DNA of 5,622 nt, from the NCBI GenBank assembly GCA_002309995.1, contig DBYB01000045.1, positions 20,197-25,818 on the forward strand, given 5' to 3'. Below are positions 1-5,622 of the stretch, in pieces. Each line of letters starts with the position of its first letter. Position 1 is the first letter of the stretch. The notes beneath the pieces are model-generated. The model was not told where the DNA came from and searched no databases. It worked only from the letters and a program-made list of their open reading frames with translations. A program made the position numbers and the translations under genes. This stretch comes from Bacteroidales bacterium UBA1197. GTDB lineage: Bacteria; Bacteroidota; Bacteroidia; Bacteroidales; UBA932.

Positions 1-468
1 GAGTGGATTGACTTCCCGCGCGAGGGTAACGGATGGTCGTTCGCCCACGCCCGCCGTCTCTGGTCGTGCGCCGACAACCCCGACCTGCGCTATCACGGCC
101 TGCAGGAATTCGACGCTGCGATGGTGCACCTTCTCAAGCGCGAAAAATGCCTGAAAGGCACCCCCGAACTGCTGGTCGCAGACGAAGCGAAACAGGTGTT
201 GATTTTCCGCCGGGAAAACTGTATCTTTGCGCTGAATTTCAACCCGCAAGGCTCGTTCCAGGATTATGGCTTCTCGGCCCCGGCGGGAGAATTCGAAAAG
301 GTGTTCGATTCCGACGAACCGAGATTCGGCGGATTCGGCCGTCTGGCACCGCAGGAGCGCCATATCGCCCTGCCGCAGCGCTGCCCCAACGGCAACCAGG
401 CCTACGACCACACCCTGTACTTGTACCTGCCCAGCAGGTGCGCCATAGTTTTGAAAAAGATCGACTGA
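1..468 (+). CDS. glgB: 1,4-alpha-glucan branching enzyme, C-terminal part (5' end outside window)
   Basis: The last 155 codons of a GH13 branching enzyme are present, in frame from base 1 to the TGA at 466-468. The enzyme cuts alpha-1,4 chains and re-attaches them as alpha-1,6 branches on glycogen in the cytoplasm. The fragment opens with EWIDFPREGNGW, which matches the G-H-P-E-W-(I/L)-D-F-P-R segment that closes the catalytic barrel of eukaryotic-like (GH13_8) branching enzymes, followed by the A-R-R-x-W helix. Residues from about 55 to 155 form the C-terminal all-beta domain, with the recognisable F-D-S-D-E, F-G-G and Y-L-P-S-R-x-A-I-V-L pieces and an end at VLKKID. The catalytic Asp/Glu residues lie upstream of the window, so activity cannot be judged. 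It is followed by the debranching gene after 6 bp, in the same frame. Its Glu codons are mostly GAA (8 of 11), unlike the GAG-rich genes downstream. Subfamily assignment is by motif recall. Confidence 0.93.
   Translation, partial: EWIDFPREGNGWSFAHARRLWSCADNPDLRYHGLQEFDAAMVHLLKREKCLKGTPELLVADEAKQVLIFRRENCIFALNFNPQGSFQDYGFSAPAGEFEKVFDSDEPRFGGFGRLAPQERHIALPQRCPNGNQAYDHTLYLYLPSRCAIVLKKID
446..453 (+). promoter_or_regulatory. Possible internal Bacteroidota-type -7 promoter element
   Basis: TAGTTTTG matches the Bacteroidota -7 consensus TAnnTTTG exactly and lies 21 bp before the debranching start, in an AT-rich patch inside the end of glgB. A weak TTG at 421-423 is about 22 bp upstream, a poor -33 partner. 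The site also codes for residues of glgB, so chance is a real alternative. If active it would give a very short leader and let the rest of the operon be transcribed without glgB. Confidence 0.2.
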
Positions 469-474
469 CACAAT

Positions 475-2415
475 ATGGCTTTCTTGAAATTCAACAAGAA
501 CGAGCTGGTAAACCTGGCTTACTCGCTCAAGCGCGAGATTATCTGCGCCAACAAGACGGGGGCATATTGCAACACGTCCATCGTGACTTGCAATACCCGC
601 CGTTACCATGGCCTGCTCGCCGTCACCCTGGACCGCTTCGGCGGCGACCACTTCCTGCTGCTGTCGGCACTGGACGAGAGTCTGGTGGTGAACGGCAAGC
701 AGTTCAATCTGGGCATCCACTGCTACGGCGAAATCTATGAGCCCAGGGGGCACAAGTACGTCGTGGACTTCGCGGAGGACCCTGTTCCCAACATCACCTA
801 TCAGGTGGGGGAGATAGTGTTCCGCAAGAGCCTCATCCTCGCCACCGACAAGGACCAGATCCTGGTGAAGTATGAACTCCTCAAGTCTCCCTCGCCGGTT
901 TCACTTGTCATCAAGCCCTTCCTGGCATTCAGGAGCGTGCACGCCCTCACACACGAGAACGATCAGGCCAACACCTCGTACACCGAGATTCCCGGCGGCG
1001 TATCGTTCCGTATGTATCCCAACTTCCCCGACCTGCACCTCCAGTTGAGCGACTCCAAGGCCGAGTGGAAGTATATGCCGTGCTGGAACAACCGCATCGT
1101 GTATTCCGACGAGTACCGCCGCGGCTATGAGTGCGAGGAAGACCTCTTCACCCCCGGCGTGTTCATCACCAGGCTCTCCAAGGGCGGTTCCGTGGTGCTC
1201 TCCGGTTCCATCACCGAGGCCAATCCCGCCGGGCTCAAGCGTCAGTTCAACAACTATCTTGGCAAGCTCACCGAGGTTACCGGCTATCACGACCAACTGG
1301 TGCGCTGCGCCGACTGGCTGATTACCAGGCACAACGGTGTGGCTATGATCAACGCCGGCCTGTCGTGGCTCAAGACCGGTCTCCTTCGCGAGACCCTCTT
1401 CGCCCTGCCCGGCCTCACGCTGCACGGCGCCAAGGATCCCGCCCTCTTCGAGGAGATTCTCGACAACCTCATCGCAGCAGAGCAAGAGAGGCTCACCAGG
1501 CGCACCACCCAGGTTGAGGCTCCCCTCTATATGGCGGTGATCCTGCAGCAGTACATCGACTTCGGCGCCGACCCCGCAAAGGTCTGGAAGAAATACGGCG
1601 AGACCATCAAGATGATACTCGACAGCTACCTTCCCGGCCGCCGCAAGGAAGTGGCTATGCACCCGTCCGGCCTGCTCTGGGCCCAGATGGACGGCGTAGC
1701 ACTGTCTTGGATGAACGCCTACGTGAACGGCCGTGCCGTCACCGAGCGCGCCGGCTACCAGATAGAGACCAACGCATTCTGGTACAACGCCATCTGCTTC
1801 GCGCTGGATATGGAAGAGAAGTACGGCTCCCGCCGCAGCTCCTTCATCGGCAAGTGGACCCCCATCCGCGATATGGTGCTCGTGAACTTCCGCTCCACCT
1901 TCTACGATCCCGAGAGCGGCCGCCTGGCCGATTACGTGGACAACAACGGCCGCAACATGGACGTGCGCCCCAACCAGCTGTACGCCATCTGGGTCAAGTA
2001 TTCTCCGCTCGAGGAGGATATTGCCCCAGCGGTGCTGAGCGTCATCGACCGCGAACTCATCACCTCCAGAGGTGTGCGCACCCTCTCTCCCCGCGACCCC
2101 AAGTACAAGGGAGTGTATGAGGGCCCGCAGATCGAGCGCGACCTCGCATATCATCAGGGCTGCACCCGCCCGTTCCTGCTGGAGCCTTACATCGATATGA
2201 GCCTCAAGGTCAAGGGCGCTTCGTTCATCAAGCGCGCCGAGTGGCTCATCGAGGGCTTCTGGGCCGACCTCAGCAAGCACGGCGTCGGCACCTTCTCTGA
2301 ACTCTACGACGGCGATCCGCCCCACGAGCCGCACGGAGCCATCTCTTCGTCGCTCAGCACGGCGGCCCTGCTCGTCATCGACGATTTAATCGAAAAATAC
2401 AAGGAGGTAAAGTAA
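475..2415 (+). CDS. Glycogen debranching enzyme, archaeal/bacterial GDE type (amylo-alpha-1,6-glucosidase, GH133)
   Basis: This 646-residue cytoplasmic protein should remove alpha-1,6-linked glucose stubs left on glycogen by phosphorylase. The N-terminal GDE_N beta domain (about 18-240) shows the family signature at 26-48, NKTGAY...NTRRYHGLL. The C-terminal (alpha/alpha)6 GDE_C domain (about 280-640) has F-A-L-P-G-L at 309-314, S-W-M-N at 411-414, E-T-N-A-F-W-Y-N at 431-438, R-D-x-A-Y-H-Q-G at 555-562 and E-L-Y-D-G-D-P-P-H-E-P-H-G at 609-621. Length and order fit a full single-function GDE; the eukaryotic transferase half is absent. The ATG at 475 is chosen because the TGA of glgB lies in frame just upstream (466-468). 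No Shine-Dalgarno is visible. Several motif residues differ from what I recall as consensus (Glu306 in R-E-T, Cys563-Thr-Arg-Pro-Phe after HQG, Asn414 in W-M-N), so catalytic competence is uncertain. The family call is firm; activity is inferred. Confidence 0.93.
   Translation: MAFLKFNKNELVNLAYSLKREIICANKTGAYCNTSIVTCNTRRYHGLLAVTLDRFGGDHFLLLSALDESLVVNGKQFNLGIHCYGEIYEPRGHKYVVDFAEDPVPNITYQVGEIVFRKSLILATDKDQILVKYELLKSPSPVSLVIKPFLAFRSVHALTHENDQANTSYTEIPGGVSFRMYPNFPDLHLQLSDSKAEWKYMPCWNNRIVYSDEYRRGYECEEDLFTPGVFITRLSKGGSVVLSGSITEANPAGLKRQFNNYLGKLTEVTGYHDQLVRCADWLITRHNGVAMINAGLSWLKTGLLRETLFALPGLTLHGAKDPALFEEILDNLIAAEQERLTRRTTQVEAPLYMAVILQQYIDFGADPAKVWKKYGETIKMILDSYLPGRRKEVAMHPSGLLWAQMDGVALSWMNAYVNGRAVTERAGYQIETNAFWYNAICFALDMEEKYGSRRSSFIGKWTPIRDMVLVNFRSTFYDPESGRLADYVDNNGRNMDVRPNQLYAIWVKYSPLEEDIAPAVLSVIDRELITSRGVRTLSPRDPKYKGVYEGPQIERDLAYHQGCTRPFLLEPYIDMSLKVKGASFIKRAEWLIEGFWADLSKHGVGTFSELYDGDPPHEPHGAISSSLSTAALLVIDDLIEKYKEVK
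2402..2408 (+). promoter_or_regulatory. Canonical Shine-Dalgarno sequence of the GT4 synthase gene
   Basis: AGGAGGT lies within the last codons of the debranching gene (Lys-Glu-Val-Lys) and ends 8 nt before the ATG at 2417. It is a near-perfect complement of the 16S 3' end at an ideal distance and fixes the start. The other three internal starts (475, 3700, 4871) are preceded by AT-rich sequence without any such motif, which is the usual state in Bacteroidota. Function is inferred from sequence and position. Confidence 0.6.
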
Positions 2416-2416
2416 T

Positions 2417-3703
2417 ATGAGAGTTTTGATGTTCGGATGGGAGTTTCCTCCCCACATCGCAGGCGGTCTCGGAACGGCCTGCGAGGGCATCGTCAAAGGT
2501 CTGGCATACAACGGGGTCGAGACCCTGTTCGTGATGCCCAACGCCTCCGGCGACGAAGACCAGAGCGCCACGACCATACTCAACGCCAGTGACGTCGAGG
2601 TGCGCAACGTGAGCAGCACCGTGGAAGAGTTCATCAACAAGGTGAAGTTCTTCTACGTGGATTCCAACATCGTTCCCTACGTCGATCCCGACGAGTACTT
2701 CGAGGCCATCGAGAAGATGAAGGCACAGAAACTCACGGAGACCTCCGTAGGCTTCGGCCAGAAGTTCAAGTTCTCCGGCAAGTACGGGGCCAACCTCATG
2801 GAGGAGGTGTCCCGCTACGCGCAGGTCGGCGGAACCATCGCAATGCAGCACGTCGATGAGTTCGACCTCATCCACGCGCACGACTGGCTCACCTACCTCG
2901 CCGGCATAGCCGCAAAGGAACTCACCGGCAAGCCGCTGGTGGTCCACGTGCACGCAACCTCCTACGACCGTGGCGACGAGAAGCATATCGACACCCGCGT
3001 GCTTGACATCGAGACCCGGGGAATGCAGGCCGCCGACCGCGTAGTCACCGTGAGCGACCTCACCCGCAACATAGTCATCAACAAGTACCACATCGATCCC
3101 GCCAAGGTGGTGACCGTCCACAACGCCGTTGACTTCAGCGGACGCGAGGACATCTCGGTGGAGAGGGGAGTGAAGGACAAAGTCGTCACCTTCCTCGGCC
3201 GCATCACCTTCCAGAAGGGTCCTGAGTACTTCATCGACGCCGCCGCCAAGGTGCTCAAGCGCACCAGGAACGTGCGCTTCGTGATGGCCGGAAGCGGAGA
3301 TATGATGAACCGCGCCATCAAGCAGGTGGCCCGCCTGGGCATATCGGACCGCTTCCACTTCACCGGCTTCCTCCGCGGCGCCGACGTGCAGAAGATGTTC
3401 GCCCTGTCCGACGTGTACATCATGCCCTCGGTCTCCGAGCCCTTCGGCATTTCCCCGCTGGAAGCAATGCGCACCGGGGTGCCTTCCATTATCTCCCACC
3501 AGTCCGGCGCAGCCGAAGTCCTCAAGTACGCCCTCAAGGTGGACTTCTGGGACGTGGACGCGCTGGCCGATGACATCTATGCCCTCGTCTCCTATCCCGC
3601 CCTTACCGAGTTCGCTTCCAAGCAGGGCTACGACGAGGTGAACGAACTCAAGTGGAACGGCGCTACCGCCAAATTGAAAAAAGTTTACGAATCCTTGATA
3701 TGA
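2417..3703 (+). CDS. GT4-family glycosyltransferase, probable glycogen synthase
   Basis: This 428-residue GT-B fold retaining glycosyltransferase probably extends alpha-1,4-glucan chains in the cytoplasm from a nucleotide-glucose donor. The N-terminal domain (about 1-235) starts MRVLMFGWEFPPHIAGGLGT, with the G-G-L loop at 16-18 that contacts donor phosphates and acceptor, and carries H-A-H-D-W at 153-157 and V-H-V-H-A further on. The C-terminal domain (about 245-428) has F-L-G-R-I-T-F-Q-K-G at 259-268, giving the Arg262/Lys267 pair that typically binds the diphosphate, then S-E-P-F-G-I-S-P-L-E with Glu341 and Glu349 as the E-x7-E motif. The K-x-G-G-L lysine of classic GT5 GlgA is absent (Ile14 at that place), so GT4 fits better. 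The ATG at 2417 has a strong Shine-Dalgarno 9 nt upstream and an in-frame TAA at 2408-2410. It lies 1 bp after the debranching gene. Substrate and donor are inferred from context; another glucan or polysaccharide transferase role is possible but less likely. Confidence 0.9.
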   Translation: MRVLMFGWEFPPHIAGGLGTACEGIVKGLAYNGVETLFVMPNASGDEDQSATTILNASDVEVRNVSSTVEEFINKVKFFYVDSNIVPYVDPDEYFEAIEKMKAQKLTETSVGFGQKFKFSGKYGANLMEEVSRYAQVGGTIAMQHVDEFDLIHAHDWLTYLAGIAAKELTGKPLVVHVHATSYDRGDEKHIDTRVLDIETRGMQAADRVVTVSDLTRNIVINKYHIDPAKVVTVHNAVDFSGREDISVERGVKDKVVTFLGRITFQKGPEYFIDAAAKVLKRTRNVRFVMAGSGDMMNRAIKQVARLGISDRFHFTGFLRGADVQKMFALSDVYIMPSVSEPFGISPLEAMRTGVPSIISHQSGAAEVLKYALKVDFWDVDALADDIYALVSYPALTEFASKQGYDEVNELKWNGATAKLKKVYESLI

Positions 3704-4890
3704 AAAAGTCAGTTTGCCTCTATTTCCAGGTCCATCAGCCTACCAGGCTCCGCCAGTATCGCTTCTTCGATATAGGCAAGGACTCCCATTACTACGACGA
3801 CTTCGTCAACCGCACCATCCTCAAGAGGGTGGCCCAGAAGTGCTATCTCCCTATGAACGAGCTGCTGCTGGAGGCGATCAACAAGACGAAGGGCAAATTC
3901 AAGGTGGCTTTTTCCATCTCCGGTTCGGCTCTCGAGCAGTTCGACCGCTACGCTCCCGAGGTGATGGACAGCTTCCGCAAGCTGGCCGCCACCGGCAAGG
4001 TGGAGTTCCTCTGCGAGACCTACTACCACTCCCTGGCCTCCCTTGCTTCCCATTCCGAGTTCGTACATCAGGTGGAGAAGCACAAGGCTGCCATCGAGGA
4101 CGCGTTCGGCGTAAAGCCCGTAACGTTCCGCAACACCGAGCTTATCTATTCCGATGCTATTGCGCGCCAGGTTTACGAGCTCGGATTCAAGAATATGCTT
4201 ACCGAGGGCGCCCGCCACATCATGGGCTGGCAGAGCCCCAACTATATCTACACGGCTGAATCCCAGCCCAAACTGCGCCTGCTGCTCCGCAACTACGGCC
4301 TGAGCGACGACATCGCGTTCCGTTTCTCCGACAAGGGATGGAACGAGTGGCCCCTCACCACCGAGAAGTTCACCGGCTGGCTCAACGACGCAGAGGGAGA
4401 TATCGTAAACCTCTTTATGGACTATGAGACTTTCGGCGAGCACCAGAGCGCCGAGAGCGGCATCTTCGACTTTATGCGCGCCCTTCCCGCCGCAGTGCTC
4501 GGTGCGGGTATGGATTTCGTCACCCCTGCTCAGGCCGTCCGCAACATCAAGCCGGCCGACTCGCTCAGCGTTCCCGATCCCATCTCCTGGGCCGACGAGG
4601 AGCGCGACCTCAGCGCCTGGCTTGGCAACGAACTGCAGCAGGATGCATACAACAAACTTTACGGGCTCACCGAGAAGCTTGCGCTCATCAACGACCCCGA
4701 GCTCTGGGCCGACTTCGGACACCTTCAGGAGAGCGACCACCTGTATTATATGTGCACCAAGTTCTTCTCCGACGGCGAAATCCACAAGCGCTTCAGCCCT
4801 TACGACACTCCGTTCGAGGCGTTCATCAACTATATGAACGTGCTCAGCGACTTCATTATAAGAACAAATTATGCAGAACAACAGATTTGA
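3700..4890 (+). CDS. GH57 alpha-amylase-like glycoside hydrolase / glucanotransferase
   Basis: This 396-residue cytoplasmic GH57 enzyme (incomplete TIM barrel) should cleave or transfer alpha-1,4-glucan chains by a retaining mechanism. Seen motifs: V-H-Q-P at 11-14 (conserved region 1), F-R-N-T-E-L-I-Y with Glu147 as the expected nucleophile, and F-M-D-Y-E-T-F-G-E-H-Q at 239-249 with Asp241 as the expected general acid. The 94-residue spacing between the two is close to that of characterised GH57 members. A C-terminal helical part contains W-A-D-E-E-R-D-L-S-A-W-L-G-N, typical of the shorter amylase-like subgroup. I take the ATG at 3700, which overlaps the synthase stop as ATGA, rather than the in-frame ATG at 3652: the latter would add 16 residues encoded inside the synthase gene, and the family motif begins right after MKKSV. 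No signal peptide or membrane segment is present. Whether it is an amylase, 4-alpha-glucanotransferase or other GH57 activity cannot be told from sequence alone. Confidence 0.9.
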   Translation: MKKSVCLYFQVHQPTRLRQYRFFDIGKDSHYYDDFVNRTILKRVAQKCYLPMNELLLEAINKTKGKFKVAFSISGSALEQFDRYAPEVMDSFRKLAATGKVEFLCETYYHSLASLASHSEFVHQVEKHKAAIEDAFGVKPVTFRNTELIYSDAIARQVYELGFKNMLTEGARHIMGWQSPNYIYTAESQPKLRLLLRNYGLSDDIAFRFSDKGWNEWPLTTEKFTGWLNDAEGDIVNLFMDYETFGEHQSAESGIFDFMRALPAAVLGAGMDFVTPAQAVRNIKPADSLSVPDPISWADEERDLSAWLGNELQQDAYNKLYGLTEKLALINDPELWADFGHLQESDHLYYMCTKFFSDGEIHKRFSPYDTPFEAFINYMNVLSDFIIRTNYAEQQI

Positions 4891-5622
4891 TGTAGGAGAT
4901 CCGGCGTGGAAAAGCGTGATGGTCACGCGCCACCTCCCGGAAGAACTTTCAGGACTTGAAACCCTTTGCAAGAACCTTTGGTGGTGCTGGAACGAGGACG
5001 CCAAATTGCTTTTCAGGTCCATTGATGCGGATATATGGCACACATCCGGCCATAATCCGATGGCGATTTTGGATAAAGTAAGCCTCAAGCGATACAACGA
5101 GCTTGCCAAGGATGTCTCTTTCCTCTCCCGCCTGACGGCGGTGATGGACGAGTTCAACCGCTATATGGAGCTCAAGAGCCAGCGCAGAGAGCCCTCCGTT
5201 GCATATTTTTGCATGGAGTACGGCCTTGAGACTTCCCTCAAGATATATTCCGGAGGCCTTGGCATCCTTGCGGGCGACTACCTCAAGGAGAGCTCCGATA
5301 TGAACGTGAATATGGTTGCAGTGGGCCTGCTATACCGCTACGGCTACTTCACCCAGCGTATCACTCCCCAGGGCAATCAGGTGGCGGAATACGACGCCCA
5401 GGACTTCCTGAAGATTCCTGCGGCTCCCGTGCTCGACGAGAACGGCAACTGGCTTACCGTACATATGGCTTTGCCCGGTCGCGATATGACCGCCCGTATC
5501 TGGAAGGTTGAGGTGGGCCGCACCGACCTTTACCTCCTCGACACCGATTTCGAGGCCAATCTTCCCGAAGACCGTCAGGTCACGCACCAGCTCTACGGTG
5601 GCGACTGGGAGAACCGTCTGAA
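4871..5622 (+). CDS. glgP: Glycogen/alpha-glucan phosphorylase, N-terminal part (3' end outside window)
   Basis: An open frame of 250 codons runs off the window edge. The family (GT35, PLP-dependent) releases glucose 1-phosphate from non-reducing ends of glycogen using phosphate. Residues about 10-105 match the N-terminal DUF3417 domain of the bacterial/archaeal alpha-glucan phosphorylase subfamily (N-L-W-W-C-W-N at 35-41, W-x-x-S-G-H-N-P following). The phosphorylase domain then starts with Y-F-C-M-E-Y-G-L at 112-119, the glycine-rich I-Y-S-G-G-L-G-I-L-A-G-D at 125-136, L-L-Y-R-Y-G-Y-F, and ends at Y-G-G-D-W-E-N-R-L (242-250). The PLP lysine and catalytic C-terminal half lie beyond the window. 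The ATG at 4871 is the only reasonable start: an in-frame TAA sits at 4859-4861. It overlaps the GH57 gene by 20 bp. Codon bias is weaker over the first 80 codons than further on. Confidence 0.94.
   Translation, partial: MQNNRFDVGDPAWKSVMVTRHLPEELSGLETLCKNLWWCWNEDAKLLFRSIDADIWHTSGHNPMAILDKVSLKRYNELAKDVSFLSRLTAVMDEFNRYMELKSQRREPSVAYFCMEYGLETSLKIYSGGLGILAGDYLKESSDMNVNMVAVGLLYRYGYFTQRITPQGNQVAEYDAQDFLKIPAAPVLDENGNWLTVHMALPGRDMTARIWKVEVGRTDLYLLDTDFEANLPEDRQVTHQLYGGDWENRL

Noticed and set aside
466..477. glgB and debranching gene share one frame, separated by TGA and two codons, suggesting readthrough fusion
   Set aside because: One in three such junctions is in frame by chance, TGA is followed by CAC with no recoding signal seen, and both proteins have normal termini.
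33..740. Other-frame plus-strand open frame spanning the glgB end and debranching start
   Set aside because: Rich in Arg and Pro, with no domain, and it overlaps two genes with clear family motifs.
901..2334. Long antisense open frame opposite the debranching gene
   Set aside because: It arises because C-ending codons on the plus strand leave few stops on the other strand. The translated protein is low-complexity and rich in Val, Gly, His and Ala with no family motif, and the plus-strand gene is certain.
2375..3499. Long antisense open frame opposite the synthase gene
   Set aside because: Same codon-bias shadow; composition rich in His, Val and Gly, no recognisable domain, fully inside a certain gene.
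3652..3699. Alternative upstream start of the GH57 gene
   Set aside because: It would add 16 charged residues coded inside the synthase gene. The conserved GH57 strand begins just after the ATG at 3700, whose ATGA overlap is the usual operon arrangement.
3709..5157. Long antisense open frame opposite GH57 and the glgP start
   Set aside because: Same shadow effect; it crosses the junction of two certain genes and shows no family motif.
5204..5211. TATTTTTG, another TAnnTTTG match inside glgP
   Set aside because: It encodes the conserved Tyr-Phe of the phosphorylase start motif, has no convincing -33 element and lies deep in a coding region.

Overview
The window is a stretch of tightly packed, same-strand genes for storage alpha-glucan (glycogen) metabolism. 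It most likely comes from a GC-rich member of the Bacteroidota (Bacteroidales-like). Three things point there: the gene order GH133-type debranching enzyme, then GT4 synthase-like transferase, then GH57 amylase, which I recall from Bacteroides genomes; the detailed similarity of all five proteins to Bacteroidales homologues; and AT-rich stretches without a Shine-Dalgarno sequence before most starts. I cannot name the genus.

Layout, all on the plus strand: 1-468 is the C-terminal part of a eukaryotic-like 1,4-alpha-glucan branching enzyme (glgB). 475-2415 is a complete archaeal-type glycogen debranching enzyme. 2417-3703 is a complete GT4 glycosyltransferase that is probably the glycogen synthase. 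3700-4890 is a complete GH57 alpha-amylase-like enzyme. 4871-5622 is the 5' part of a glycogen/alpha-glucan phosphorylase (glgP). The gaps are 6 bp, 1 bp, a 4-bp overlap and a 20-bp overlap, so nothing is left for a terminator and this is almost certainly one operon. There is no intergenic stretch over 300 bp, and I see no RNA gene, mobile element, CRISPR array or repeat.

Together the genes would build a glucan (GT4 elongation, GlgB branching) and take it apart (phosphorylase shortening outer chains, debranching enzyme removing stubs, GH57 cleaving or transferring internal alpha-1,4 chains). No ADP-glucose pyrophosphorylase gene is visible, so the sugar-nucleotide donor is not settled by this window.

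The points most worth a second look are: unusual residues at otherwise conserved active-site motifs of the debranching enzyme; a GH57 protein that keeps both catalytic residues, whereas Bacteroides homologues at the same locus, as I recall them, have lost them; strong avoidance of the tetranucleotide CATG, visible as a switch from C-ending to T-ending codons before Met codons; and a lone perfect Shine-Dalgarno sequence ahead of the synthase. None of this amounts to a clearly new biological system. It is a recognisable pathway with some odd details.
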